In this document: in pieces, positions 8,420 to 17,229 of the stretch
Position numbering within the stretch: the stretch's first letter is position 1
Layout: every line of letters begins with the position of its first letter
From: Chloroflexi bacterium HGW-Chloroflexi-3
Lineage (GTDB): Bacteria; Chloroflexota; Anaerolineae; Anaerolineales; Anaerolineaceae
NCBI GenBank assembly: GCA_002842045.1
Contig: PHBX01000003.1
Location: 1-64,000, forward strand
Direction: 5' to 3'
DNA length: 64,000 bases
Program-made: the position numbers and the translations under genes
The notes under the pieces: model-generated
Told to the model about the DNA's origin: nothing
Database searches by the model: none
Seen by the model: the letters and a program-made list of their open reading frames with translations, nothing else

Positions 8420-8732
8420 ACCTCTTGTTCATATCATACCATTAATTGGACTAATATTATCTTAATATTTTCTAAGATATAATCCAATCCTCTTCGATTA
8501 TCTTTTATTAATGAGTGATTCCGGTATATTTGACGGTGATATCACCGTCAAATATACCCATCAGGATGGGTTTATTGCGATGATTTATCTTCTATTTTGT
8601 ATAATTAATCTTTGAGATAACGAAAAACCAAATGAATCTTCCAAATGGGGGTCCTGACCGAAATTGATTGTGACGAGAATCAATTTAGAATCAATAAAAA
8701 TGCTATTGTTGATAGAGACAGGAGATCAAAAA
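8420..8732. other. Intergenic region between moaA and the CDF transporter
   Basis: 313 bases between divergent genes. The main content is the long perfect palindrome at 8523-8558 listed separately, followed by a small hairpin CCCATC-AG-GATGGG (about 8557-8570) and a TATAAT at 8600-8605 that could serve the plus-strand transporter. No reading frame worth calling is seen. Confidence 0.6.
8523..8558. promoter_or_regulatory. Perfect 36-bp palindrome without a loop
   Basis: GGTATATTTGACGGTGAT is followed directly by its exact reverse complement, centred at 8540/8541. It lies about 105 bases upstream of moaA and 175 bases upstream of the transporter start. Absence of a T tract and of a loop makes a protein-binding site at least as likely as a terminator. 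Confidence 0.75.
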
Positions 8733-9680
8733 ATGCAGAATGACATATACGATTCACACCATAGCCACTCATTCGGGCAGGACAAAAAACGCCCTGGCGA
8801 GCTGCGCACCTTCATTGTGATCGGCATCACTGCCACCATGATGGTGGTGGAAATAACAGCTGGCATCCTTTTTGGTTCCATGGCATTGCTGGCAGATGGT
8901 CTGCACATGGCATCCCACGCTGCAGCCCTCAGCATCAATGCATTCGCGTATGTGTATGCACGAAAGAATGCCCATAACCCGGCTTTCAGTTTTGGCACTG
9001 GCAAAGTCAATGCTCTGGGAGGTTTCAGCGGGGCGATTTTGCTGGCTGTTTTCGCGTTGCTGATGGCATGGGAGAGTTCCAGCCGCTTAATTGAACCCGT
9101 AGAAATCATTTTTAACCAGGCGATCCTGGTGGCAGTCATAGGTTTGATTGTCAATGGCATCAGTGTTTTTATTTTAGGTGTTCATTCTGATGATCACGAT
9201 CATGTTGATCATTCTCACGACCATGGCCACAATCACGATCACCAGCATGATCACAATTTAAAATCTGCATATCTGCATGTTCTCACCGATGCGCTCACAT
9301 CTGTGTTGGCAATCCTGGCGCTACTGGCTGCCAAATACTTCGGTTTTGTCTGGATGGACCCATTAATGGGTATCGTTGGGGCGATCCTGGTCACGCGCTG
9401 GTCAGTCGGATTATTGCGTTCCACCAGCGCAATTTTACTTGATAAACAGGTATCCAAAACACTCCAGGACAAAATTAAACTTTGCATAGAAAGTGATGGC
9501 GAAAGCCAGGTAGCAGATCTGCATGTATGGTCGATCGGACCCAATATTCATGCAGCCATCATTTCTGTTGTTAACCAGCATGTCTTGTCCTCAGAAGAAT
9601 ATAAAGCACGTCTCCCGGAGGATTTGGGGTTGGAGCATGTATCGATTGAGGTGAAGATTATCGACGATAAAATAGCATAA
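8733..9680 (+). CDS. Cation diffusion facilitator (CzcD/ZnT-type metal exporter)
   Basis: 315-residue inner-membrane antiporter that exports Zn2+ or similar divalent metal in exchange for protons. It has six predicted membrane helices, the metal-site segments ALLADGLHMASHAAAL and YLHVLTDALTSVLAIL, and a very His/Asp-rich loop between helices 4 and 5 (about residues 150-175) of the CzcD/ZnT type. The cytoplasmic C-terminal domain is present. A longer frame begins at 8664, but the ATG at 8733 is preceded by ACAGGAG (8718-8724), which decides the start. Many hits in this family are described as cobalt-zinc-cadmium resistance proteins; metal choice cannot be read here. Confidence 0.93.
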   Translation: MQNDIYDSHHSHSFGQDKKRPGELRTFIVIGITATMMVVEITAGILFGSMALLADGLHMASHAAALSINAFAYVYARKNAHNPAFSFGTGKVNALGGFSGAILLAVFALLMAWESSSRLIEPVEIIFNQAILVAVIGLIVNGISVFILGVHSDDHDHVDHSHDHGHNHDHQHDHNLKSAYLHVLTDALTSVLAILALLAAKYFGFVWMDPLMGIVGAILVTRWSVGLLRSTSAILLDKQVSKTLQDKIKLCIESDGESQVADLHVWSIGPNIHAAIISVVNQHVLSSEEYKARLPEDLGLEHVSIEVKIIDDKIA

Positions 9681-9707
9681 TTCAGATAAATCTTAAATGG
9701 AGAACTA

Positions 9708-10709
9708 ATGAACATTCCAATTGACTGGCTGTTAGCAGGAGAACCCTGGGTGGCATATCGTACGCGCCTGGATTTATTGGGTGAACCAGAAACCTTACCG
9801 GCTGTGATGAAAGATCGTCAGGCTATGCTGGAGTCTGAGGATGTGGAAAGTGTCCTCACCGAATTAATGGACTGGCCAGGGATGGTCATATCCAGCCACA
9901 AGAGTGCTGGACAGTTGTTTCATAAATTGACCTTTATCGCTGATTTGGGGTTCAAAGCTACAGATCCGGGTATGGAACGTATCATCCCACGTATTCTGGA
10001 ACATCAATCTGTTGAAGGTCCCTTCCAATTGCCGGTTAATATTCCCATACATTTTGGTGGCAATAATCAGGATACCTGGGCGTGGGCATTATGCGATGCT
10101 CCGCTAACCACTTATTCGCTGGCAAAATTTGGGTTGCAGGATGAACCATCTGTTCGCCAGTCAGTGGATTATTTGCAGAATCTGGTTCGGGATAATGGTT
10201 GGCCGTGTGCAGTCTCTAAAGAATTGGGTAAATTTCGTGGACCCGGGCGAAAGGAAGATCCCTGTCCATTTGCTACATTAGCCATGTTGAAAGCCATGAG
10301 TACCTTTGATGATCTAAGGGAAAGTCCAGCTGCACATACCGGCGTGGAGACCTTGCTTCATCTTTGGCAGGAAAGCCAGACCCAGCACCCGTACATTTTT
10401 TACATGGGCACTGATTTTCGAAAGCTCAAAGTTCCTTTTGTCTGGTACGATCTGATGCACGTCCTGGATGTCCTGTCCAATTTTCCCTGGGTACGTTCAG
10501 ATCCCCGTTTTCTTGAAATGTTGGAGTTGATGAAAAGCAAAGCCGATGAGCAGGGTCGATTTACCCTCGAATCCATCTGGACGGTCTGGAAAGGTTGGGA
10601 TTTTGGACAGAAAAAAGTACCATCCCGCTGGTTAACGGTTATGGCGTGGAGGGTTATAAAAAGGGTGGAAACTCAATCACTCCCAGGTGATTATCCAGGG
10701 AGTGATTGA
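9708..10709 (+). CDS. Conserved protein with terpene-cyclase/prenyltransferase-like alpha-toroid
   Basis: 333 residues, soluble and helical. Several segments resemble the QW-like repeats of squalene cyclases and prenyltransferases: SVDYLQNLVRDNGWPCAVS, EGPFQLPVNIPIHFGG and a third at EQGRFTLESIWTVWKGWDFG. The family catalytic DxDD motif is not seen, so enzymatic cyclisation is unlikely. Related proteins are usually annotated as hypothetical or as nitrogen-fixing/prenyltransferase-fold proteins. It is 27 bases downstream of the metal exporter and probably in the same transcript. Function unknown. Confidence 0.6.
   Translation: MNIPIDWLLAGEPWVAYRTRLDLLGEPETLPAVMKDRQAMLESEDVESVLTELMDWPGMVISSHKSAGQLFHKLTFIADLGFKATDPGMERIIPRILEHQSVEGPFQLPVNIPIHFGGNNQDTWAWALCDAPLTTYSLAKFGLQDEPSVRQSVDYLQNLVRDNGWPCAVSKELGKFRGPGRKEDPCPFATLAMLKAMSTFDDLRESPAAHTGVETLLHLWQESQTQHPYIFYMGTDFRKLKVPFVWYDLMHVLDVLSNFPWVRSDPRFLEMLELMKSKADEQGRFTLESIWTVWKGWDFGQKKVPSRWLTVMAWRVIKRVETQSLPGDYPGSD
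10674..10708. terminator. Hairpin overlapping a stop codon, possible terminator
   Basis: CAATCACTCCC and GGGAGTGATTG form a perfect 11-bp stem around a 13-base loop, inside the last codons of the preceding gene. It lies between convergent genes. There is no T tract directly after it, so the terminator call is moderate. Confidence 0.5.
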
Positions 10710-10772
10710 TTCGGAGAGAAATGAAAAAAGCTTGGCAACTCATCGGGTAATAATAAGCAACTCACAAAATGA

Positions 10773-11678
10773 TTAATCCATTCTGAACCCTAATTGTTCC
10801 AATACTGATACAGGAAATTCAAAACGGACTGTTTTTTCCGGGTCAACGATCTGGCAAAATTTGAGCTCGCCTGCCAGGCTCATTAACATCCCAGCGTCAT
10901 TTACGGATAGACCGACAAATTGAGTTAGAAAGCGTGCCATGGCGTGGGTAGCACCACTGGCAGCTTCATCCAGTGTGGGAGCGGAGACAATAGCGGCCAC
11001 GAGGTTTTCATTGCGCAGGAAGGGAGTGGGTAACCCTTTGAGTGAGTCAACCACCTGTGCTTTGAAACGAAATTCACCCGGAGTTTCTGCGCCACAAATG
11101 ACAACTTCCCCGTCGCCCATGGCAGCATGAAAATCTCCAGCACCAAACAAAGCGCCTTCCACTCCCACTGTGAAATACAGGCTGGCACCTTCGGTCACCA
11201 GGGTGCAATCCATATTGCCACCATGTGCGCCGGGTGTGCCATTCGGAACCAATCCGCTGGCTGGGGCAACCCCGATCACACCGATCATCGGTTTTTTAGG
11301 AACTTTCACTTTATCCTTATAAACGACTGAATCACCGTCCATTTTTAACACCACTGTCTCCATCTCGGTGATTTGATCACCCAACGCGCCTTCACCCGGC
11401 AAGGTGACCATGATGGACTGATTGGCAACAGCCATTTTAAGCAAATCGATACGCAAAACATCGCCTGGTTTTGTTCCTTCGATATACACCGGTCCGGAAG
11501 CCGGGTTAATGTGATTCCAATCTAAAGAATCCAACAAATCAGAGGAAGTTTTAAGTTGTCCTTCGAAACAGTCATGGGTTTCCATGATCACTTCTTCACC
11601 CTGCTTCACATGTGCAACAGGTGTTAATTCTGGCTGAAAGGCAAAAAATACTTGTTCACGAGTGACTTTAGTTGTCAT
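10773..11678 (-). CDS. Acetamidase/formamidase family hydrolase
   Basis: 301-residue enzyme of the acetamidase/formamidase (FmdA_AmdA) family, which hydrolyses short amides such as formamide or acetamide to the acid and ammonia. Typical segments are SGPVYIEGTKPGDVLRIDL, GTPGAHGGNMDC (metal-binding His and Asp region), LYFTVGVEGALFGAGDFHAAMGDGEV and the C-terminal swivelling half. A frame beginning at 11690 includes the ribosome site GGAGG itself, so the second ATG at 11678 is the likely start. It is the last gene of the ECF transporter operon, 14 bases after the T component, which suggests that the imported compound is an amide or N-formyl compound. Confidence 0.85.
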   Translation of the reverse strand: MTTKVTREQVFFAFQPELTPVAHVKQGEEVIMETHDCFEGQLKTSSDLLDSLDWNHINPASGPVYIEGTKPGDVLRIDLLKMAVANQSIMVTLPGEGALGDQITEMETVVLKMDGDSVVYKDKVKVPKKPMIGVIGVAPASGLVPNGTPGAHGGNMDCTLVTEGASLYFTVGVEGALFGAGDFHAAMGDGEVVICGAETPGEFRFKAQVVDSLKGLPTPFLRNENLVAAIVSAPTLDEAASGATHAMARFLTQFVGLSVNDAGMLMSLAGELKFCQIVDPEKTVRFEFPVSVLEQLGFRMD

Positions 11679-11692
11679 TGATTCCTCCATTT

Positions 11693-12709
11693 TTATTTCA
11701 TCAGGTTGAAAATGAATTGTTCTGTCAGGTTTCCCAACTGGAAATGATTCAACAGCATACCAGCCAGGATTATGGTTAGACTACCCGCCATGAATACATA
11801 ATCATATTTTTGAAATTTAAATTCACGCCGGAAAGTACGTTTACTGATGTTGTAATCAAAACCACGCGATAGGATGGCGATCGAAATATCCTGTGAGCGT
11901 TCCAATGTCGCCAGGAAAATAGGAATCAGCAAAGCAGTCAATACCTGCACACGTCTGATCAGATTCCTTGGTTTAACATCATAGCCTCGTGCTTTTTGTG
12001 CATCGGTAATTTTTTGTGTCTGTTTGGTCAACAATCCCACTGTAGAAAATCCAAGGGTCAAAGCCAGACCCATTTCAGGGGGTAAGCCACGTGATGTTAC
12101 CCGTTGCACCACAAAAGCCAAAACAAGGCAGGCAATCAATATGAACAGTGTCTGGTACAGGGGATTAGGCAACCAGGTGATCGGTTCGCTGTTCATCACC
12201 AGTGGTAGGGTCGCCACTACCATTACCCCTGCAATCACCAGTATGGTGATTATATCGGCTGATGTAAATTTACGTTTCCCCTTTTCGGTTATGGTTAATG
12301 CCAGTTCGACAGGCGGTGTGCTGTAAAGCATGAGATGCACTGAAAGAACCACGCTGAAAAAACGGAAAAATACTGCCACCCCACGAATCAACCCTTCAAC
12401 GGTGACTGGAATCCATTGCTTGAATGGAACCAGGTAAAATAGAAAATGTGCATCTTTGGGGGTAAAAAAGATAATCTGAAAGAGTGAAAAGGTGAGAAAA
12501 ATCACCACCAGCACCCGTAAATTTTGATTTAATAACCGGCGATCAATCGCTTTTGTTCCCAACCAATAGATCAGTAAAAATAATATACCCATTAAAATCG
12601 GATCCATGATGATGACCGCTGCCATGGTTATCCCGATAAACATTAACAATTTGGTGCGAGCATCCAGATTATGAAGTAGAGAATTTCCTTTTTGATATTC
12701 AATTGCCAT
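11693..12709 (-). CDS. ecfT: ECF transporter transmembrane (T) component
   Basis: 338-residue EcfT/CbiQ-type membrane protein that couples the ATPases to the substrate-binding S protein. It has the family start NSLLHNLDARTKLLM, several hydrophobic helices, and in the cytoplasmic half the coupling motif AQKARGYD, the version of the conserved A-R-G signature of EcfT, with a second ILSRGFDY. Start overlaps the end of the ATPase gene by 11 bases, showing tight translational coupling. It is somewhat long for the family because of the C-terminal extension with an extra hydrophobic pair. Confidence 0.92.
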   Translation of the reverse strand: MAIEYQKGNSLLHNLDARTKLLMFIGITMAAVIIMDPILMGILFLLIYWLGTKAIDRRLLNQNLRVLVVIFLTFSLFQIIFFTPKDAHFLFYLVPFKQWIPVTVEGLIRGVAVFFRFFSVVLSVHLMLYSTPPVELALTITEKGKRKFTSADIITILVIAGVMVVATLPLVMNSEPITWLPNPLYQTLFILIACLVLAFVVQRVTSRGLPPEMGLALTLGFSTVGLLTKQTQKITDAQKARGYDVKPRNLIRRVQVLTALLIPIFLATLERSQDISIAILSRGFDYNISKRTFRREFKFQKYDYVFMAGSLTIILAGMLLNHFQLGNLTEQFIFNLMK

Positions 12710-14408
12710 GTTGCACCTCTACAATTTGATCCAGATAAGATTTCATTTCATCATATCCGACTGCCCAGCCCGGGACACCCAGGTCGGAAAGTTCTACAGC
12801 TAATTTCGTGAGTTCAGGTAAATCCAGTGAATTCGATCGCATTAATTCATGATCCAGTAAAAGCTCACGGATGGGTCCATCATATGATATCCTACCATGC
12901 TGCAAAACAACAGCTCGTTTGGTAAATAAGGCTGCGTAATCGATCCGGTGGGTGATGAGCAGAATGGTGGTTCCCATTTCATTTAACCGTTTGATGATCG
13001 CAAAAATCTCGTCGATCATTTCCGGATCTTGACCGGTGGTCGGCTCATCAATCACCAGGATTTTTGGCTTGAGTGTTAACACCGAAGCCAGCGCCAGACG
13101 CTGTTTTTGACCTTTGCCCAAATCGAAAACCTCCCAATCGATTTTATCGCTCAAATCGACGATTTCGAGTGCTTCGCGAATCCGGCTATCGAATTCTGAA
13201 GGATCGACATTGTGAGTCTTCAATCCGAAAGTCATCTCATCTTTGACCGTAAAGGATACAATCTGATGGTTGGGATTTTGAAAACAAAAACCAACGTCGC
13301 GAGCCAAGATATGGGTAGGTGTCACGGCTACATCTTTTCCGGTAACATGGACACTACCCTGTGAAGGTTGTTGCAAGCCAATTACATGCCGAACCAGGGT
13401 CGTTTTCCCGGATCCATTGCGGCCTAAAATCGCTACCATCTCACCTGACTTGATGCTGAGATTCACGTCGTGTAAAGCTTCTTTTTCCTGGTTGTAGGAA
13501 AAACTGACATTCTTAAATTCAATCACCGGTTCACCACCATAAATGTAACCATTTTGAAAGGTTTTGTTGACCAGTGAATGAAGGGAATACTTCTGACGAA
13601 GCGATTGATGAAATTGACCTGGTGTTAAGAGCATATCTGGCAGTTGATAATGGTCGGATAGCCGCATCACATCCGGTCGTTTAAAAACATGTGGAATATC
13701 TCCCTGTGCAAGCACTTCTTGTGTGGGACCATCGCGTACAATGCGTCCTTTGTCCATGATGATAATTCGCTCGACCAGGGGTAAGGTTTCTTCCAGAGCA
13801 TGCTCAACAATCACCAGCGTCTTTCCACGCTGCCGGGCTACCTGTACAACCAGATTGAGAATATAAGCACGACCAGCCGGATCCAGGTTTGCCAGGGGTT
13901 CATCCATGACGTAAATTTCCGGGTGCATGGCATAAGTGGCAGCAATAACACAGGCTTGCTGTTCGCCACCGGAGAGATTATGGGGTTCACGCTCTTCGTA
14001 CCCAGCGAGACGGGTAGCTTCCAAAGCCGACTGGATGCGCTGGTTGATTTCTTCCCGTGCAATACCAAGATTTTCAGGACCAAAGGCAACTTCATCCAAT
14101 ACGCTGTTGGTCACCAGCTGGCTTTCCGGATCCTGAAAGACCATACCTACCAGGGATGCTAAGCCACCAACCCGGGCTTTACGGGTATTGAAGGGTCCGA
14201 TTGTAACTTCCCCGCTGAGTTGTCCTTCATGAAAATGCGGGATCAACCCATTAATGCAGGAACACAGGGTGGTTTTTCCACTGCCGGCCGGACCGGTTAT
14301 CAACACTATTTCACCAGGTTCGATGGTTAGATTGATCTCGGATAAAGCCAAAGTCTGGCTACCGGAATATGAAAATGAAACATTTTTAAATTCAATTGGA
14401 TAAGTCAT
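12699..14408 (-). CDS. ECF transporter ATPase, fused double ABC domain
   Basis: A 569-residue fusion of the two ATPases (A and A') of an energy-coupling-factor transporter. First half: Walker A GPAGSGKTT, Q loop GMVFQDPESQL, signature LSGGEQQ, Walker B YVMDEPLANLDP. Second half: Walker A GRNGSGKTT, FCFQNPNHQIV, an altered signature LGKGQKQRL, Walker B ILVIDEPTTGQDP. The fused arrangement is that of the YkoD-type ECF systems, in which S, AA' and T are encoded in that order as here. The nonstandard LGKGQ in place of LSGGQ in the second half is common in such asymmetrical pairs. Confidence 0.95.
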   Translation of the reverse strand: MTYPIEFKNVSFSYSGSQTLALSEINLTIEPGEIVLITGPAGSGKTTLCSCINGLIPHFHEGQLSGEVTIGPFNTRKARVGGLASLVGMVFQDPESQLVTNSVLDEVAFGPENLGIAREEINQRIQSALEATRLAGYEEREPHNLSGGEQQACVIAATYAMHPEIYVMDEPLANLDPAGRAYILNLVVQVARQRGKTLVIVEHALEETLPLVERIIIMDKGRIVRDGPTQEVLAQGDIPHVFKRPDVMRLSDHYQLPDMLLTPGQFHQSLRQKYSLHSLVNKTFQNGYIYGGEPVIEFKNVSFSYNQEKEALHDVNLSIKSGEMVAILGRNGSGKTTLVRHVIGLQQPSQGSVHVTGKDVAVTPTHILARDVGFCFQNPNHQIVSFTVKDEMTFGLKTHNVDPSEFDSRIREALEIVDLSDKIDWEVFDLGKGQKQRLALASVLTLKPKILVIDEPTTGQDPEMIDEIFAIIKRLNEMGTTILLITHRIDYAALFTKRAVVLQHGRISYDGPIRELLLDHELMRSNSLDLPELTKLAVELSDLGVPGWAVGYDEMKSYLDQIVEVQHGN

Positions 14409-14426
14409 AATCCTGCTTCTTCAGTT

Positions 14427-14460
14427 GTTCCAAGCCACCGCTTTTGCAGTGGCCTGGAAC
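14427..14460 (-). other. Intercistronic hairpin in the ECF operon
   Basis: Twelve-base arms (14427-14438 and 14449-14460) pair completely in the minus-strand RNA, one pair being G-U, around a 10-base loop. It lies in the 79-base gap between the S and ATPase genes and may tune the ratio of the two products. Confidence 0.5.
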
Positions 14461-14487
14461 CAGCTTCCATGTGATTTTGAGTGGCAG

Positions 14488-15069
14488 TTACCACAACGGT
14501 CGTCTGAAACGCTCCGGAAGTGCTGCCATAATAATAGTGGTAACGACTGTAGTGAGTGCCATTTCGGGCAGAGCTCCAACTTCCAAAGCACCCAAAAATG
14601 CTAACAATCCACCGTACTCCGGATCGGGATAAAATACGGCTAAACCAACAACGAATAATGGAACAACAATTAATACATAATAAAGAACTACCTGCAAAGC
14701 CCAGGCAACCAGACTGGCTACTTTGTTGTTTCGAAACCGCCAGCTTAAATTTTTATAAACGAAACCATTGAATAAACCACCAACAACGTGTGCTAATAGA
14801 CTGGCAAGGGGGATACCGGGTTCAGCAATACCAGCTAATAACCCAATTACGATACCTCCCATAGGTCCTGTTAAGGATGCTCCAATGGTTGTGAAGATTT
14901 CACGAGGATCAGTAACAACAGGTGTTCCGGGGATGGGAATGGTGACACCTGCCAATACCAATGCCAGAGCTGCACCTCCAAAGGCGGCAGCAACCCCCAC
15001 CTGTCGGGCTGTCAGCACTGGTTTACGATCCGAAGTAACTAAATTCATTTCCTGTGGTTCTTGTGACAT
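14488..15069 (-). CDS. ECF transporter substrate-binding (S) component
   Basis: 193-residue integral membrane protein with about six hydrophobic segments; it should be the vitamin- or metabolite-binding subunit of the ECF transporter encoded directly downstream. The stretch GGIVIGLLAGIAEPG and the alanine/glycine-rich first helix are like those of S components, but I do not recognise the specific ligand family (not obviously BioY, ThiT, RibU or QueT). The start ATG at 15069 has an AGAAGGAGAT ribosome site. Its position, first after a long leader, means the operon is regulated through it. The downstream amidase is the best clue to substrate. Confidence 0.8.
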   Translation of the reverse strand: MSQEPQEMNLVTSDRKPVLTARQVGVAAAFGGAALALVLAGVTIPIPGTPVVTDPREIFTTIGASLTGPMGGIVIGLLAGIAEPGIPLASLLAHVVGGLFNGFVYKNLSWRFRNNKVASLVAWALQVVLYYVLIVVPLFVVGLAVFYPDPEYGGLLAFLGALEVGALPEMALTTVVTTIIMAALPERFRRPLW

Positions 15070-15383
15070 AATAATATCTCCTTCTTGTAATCAATAAGTT
15101 TTGTTTCTGAATTCGTACGATGGGTGAAAATGATTTTTTGGGTTTACCTCCTGAAAAATGGTGTGGGTCGTCTTCCCCTATGAGGATAACAAAAGCCACC
15201 TGTGTGAGGTGGCTTTTGTTTGAAACTTTTGTTTTATATGCAGGTCTTCTACCTGATTCTGCCATCCCAACGCTTATATTTTTCCTTCATAATAATGATG
15301 GAAGTAAGGTAATAAGCAAAAAGGAAAAAGAGGGCAGAAATGTGCATTGGGTTCTTAAGTTGTACCCTTTCAGGGGATAATTT
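15070..15383 (-). promoter_or_regulatory. Long 5' leader of the ECF operon with terminator-type hairpin
   Basis: About 300 bases between the predicted transcription start near 15383 and the S-component ATG. It contains a hairpin ACAAAAGCCACC / GGTGGCTTTTGT (15189-15219) with a T-rich 3' side in both orientations, which in the minus-strand RNA looks like an attenuating terminator, and an upstream small hairpin CAGGT-AGAAG-ACCTG at about 15240-15254. This is riboswitch-like architecture, but I do not recognise a known aptamer; the TPP core sequences are not found. Confidence 0.5.
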
Positions 15384-15389
15384 TCCCTT

Positions 15390-15417
15390 ATTATACAGAT
15401 GAACGTTGATCTGTCAA
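15390..15417 (-). promoter_or_regulatory. Sigma70 promoter of the ECF operon
   Basis: On the minus strand a consensus TTGACA (15412-15417) and a consensus TATAAT (15390-15395) are 16 bases apart. This is one of the strongest promoter matches in the window and lies about 320 bases before the first gene. Confidence 0.75.
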
Positions 15418-15531
15418 TAGAATTGTTAAAATTGGTGCAAAAATGACCCAACACTGGATAGAAATTAGATTTGAAAGATTTATTATACAGCTCATCCTTT
15501 TTTACACTCCACTTGCGTTATAATGTGAAGG

Positions 15532-16689
15532 ATGTTGAAACGAAACTTATCACGACGTGATTTTTTGAAGGTGGCTGGTATTGGTCTGGGTACCCTGGCA
15601 TTCCGTCCGTTGAGGTTGTCTCCACTGGAGTATCTGGCTATCCCAAAACGTCTGCCACAATTCCCGGATAGCAAGATCATCGGGCGGGTGACTGATCCGG
15701 GGATCTACCTGCGCAGCAAGCCGACCAATGCAGGCGGGACGGATAATGTCATTCAAAACCTGGCTGCGGATACTTTACTGGAATGGGATCAGGAAGTTGT
15801 TGGCAATGTGATTGGTGGGCTATCCAACCAGAAATATGTAGAGACACCCTTGGGATATGTGTATGGCTCGGTCTTACAGCCCACCCGAAATATTCCCAAC
15901 ACACCCATTACCGAAATCCCGGCTGGCAAGAGTGGTTTCTGGGCAGAAGTGACTGTGCCATATGTCGATCTGACACATGAAGGCAACATCGCTTCGCCAT
16001 GGTTGAATGATCACTTATCATACAATTTTCCTCCACGCCTTTATTATGGCCAGGTGGTCTGGATGGATCGCATCCGCACCAGCAATGGCTTTGTGGAGTA
16101 TCGCTGGAACGAAGATGCCAATGGCCGTGGTTATGGTTATGGAGGGAGTTATGGGGAATACTTCTGGGGGGAGGGCGCTGGGTTCAAAGTGTTGACGAAT
16201 GAAGACGTCTCCACCATCAGTCCGGATGTCGATCCGGTGGAAAAGACAATGACATTGAATCTGGATTATCAGACATTGTCCTGTTTTGAAGGCAATCGCG
16301 AAGTTTATTACTGCCAGGTGTCCACCGGGATTCACTACACGTTGGACTATTCCGGTGAGGAAGTTGATTATTCCACCCCTCCAGGAACCTTGTTAACGCA
16401 TTGGAAGATTATTTCTAAGAATATGACCTCCGGAGAAGAAGCAGGTGGCAGCGGTTATTCCACCCCGGCGGTTCCCTGGTGTGTCTATATTCAAGGTGGC
16501 ATCGCCATCCATGGTGCTTTCTGGCACAATGCATTTGGAGAACCACGTTCGCATGGCTGTATAAATGCTACCCCGGAAGATGCCAAGTGGATCTTCCGCT
16601 GGAGCATGCCCTATGTCTCGCTGGATGCAGGGGAAGAGCGCCGTAGTTTGCCCGATCACGGTACCTTAGTGAATTCCAGGAAAGCCTAG
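15532..16689 (+). CDS. L,D-transpeptidase (YkuD domain) with Tat-type signal
   Basis: 385-residue exported cell-wall enzyme. The start carries a twin-arginine-like signal (SRRDFLKVAGIGLGTLAF). After a linker region with SH3-like character (about residues 45-110), the C-terminal YkuD domain shows IAIHGAFWHNAFGEPRSHGC, with catalytic Cys343 and its His. It would form 3,3-crosslinks in peptidoglycan or attach proteins to it. A TATAAT lies at 15519-15524, only 7 bases before the ATG, so the message may be leaderless. No neighbour is obviously linked. Confidence 0.9.
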   Translation: MLKRNLSRRDFLKVAGIGLGTLAFRPLRLSPLEYLAIPKRLPQFPDSKIIGRVTDPGIYLRSKPTNAGGTDNVIQNLAADTLLEWDQEVVGNVIGGLSNQKYVETPLGYVYGSVLQPTRNIPNTPITEIPAGKSGFWAEVTVPYVDLTHEGNIASPWLNDHLSYNFPPRLYYGQVVWMDRIRTSNGFVEYRWNEDANGRGYGYGGSYGEYFWGEGAGFKVLTNEDVSTISPDVDPVEKTMTLNLDYQTLSCFEGNREVYYCQVSTGIHYTLDYSGEEVDYSTPPGTLLTHWKIISKNMTSGEEAGGSGYSTPAVPWCVYIQGGIAIHGAFWHNAFGEPRSHGCINATPEDAKWIFRWSMPYVSLDAGEERRSLPDHGTLVNSRKA

Positions 16690-16822
16690 CCATCCTACTT
16701 TTTTCTGGCTCAATCAAATCCAAACGGACGAATTGCCTCACAAATAATCTTACTATAGAAAAGAACGTTGGCTCAAAAAGAATGTTACCCTAGAGCGGAA
16801 TAAATCTCCGCGGAGGGAGCAA

Positions 16823-17138
16823 ATGATGAGTCAAAGAAGTAAACGGGAGATGATCGAAGCGATTCGACCGCGGTACTTAAAAGATAATAGAGCAGGGAAA
16901 AAGCAGATTCCGGATGAGTTTGTGGAAACCACAGGATATCATCGAATCTGCTATTCGCGTATTGAAGCATGGTCCTAAAGCTAAAGGATTGAAGAAATCA
17001 GGACGAAGAAAAATCTATCAAGGTGAGGTGGTACAGGTCTTGGAGCAGATTTGGGAAATCTATGGATGGATCTGTTCAAAAAGACTGCAGCCTTTCTTAC
17101 CGGAAGGAGTCCAAATTTTAGATTGGATAGAGGATTAA
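16823..17138 (+). pseudogene. Remnant of a transposase/integrase N-terminal region
   Basis: The first frame from ATG 16823 reads SKREMIEAIRPRYLKDNRAG and DEFVETTGYHR, then stops; the second frame continues with GRRKIYQGEVVQVLEQIWE and ICSKRLQPFLPEGVQILD up to 17138. Together these match the N-terminal part of a DDE integrase-type transposase family in which 'TTGYHRKYA...' is followed by a linker and 'WEICD..C.KRL.PFLPE'. A frameshift near 16945-16965 and the loss of the whole catalytic domain show it is dead. The flanking GCGGA/TCCGC at about 16795 may be an old end. Confidence 0.65.
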
Positions 17139-17229
17139 TTACGCTGACAGTGCTAAAATAAAGAATCATGAGAGCAAAATTTTGGGAATCCCATTTTCAG
17201 ACAATCATTACCAGGAGGAAATGCCTGCA

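Noticed and set aside
15070..15400. TPP riboswitch before the ECF operon
   Set aside because: YkoEDC-type order suggested thiamine precursors, but I found no CUGAGA box or the downstream ACCUGAUCUGG-like segment on the minus strand.
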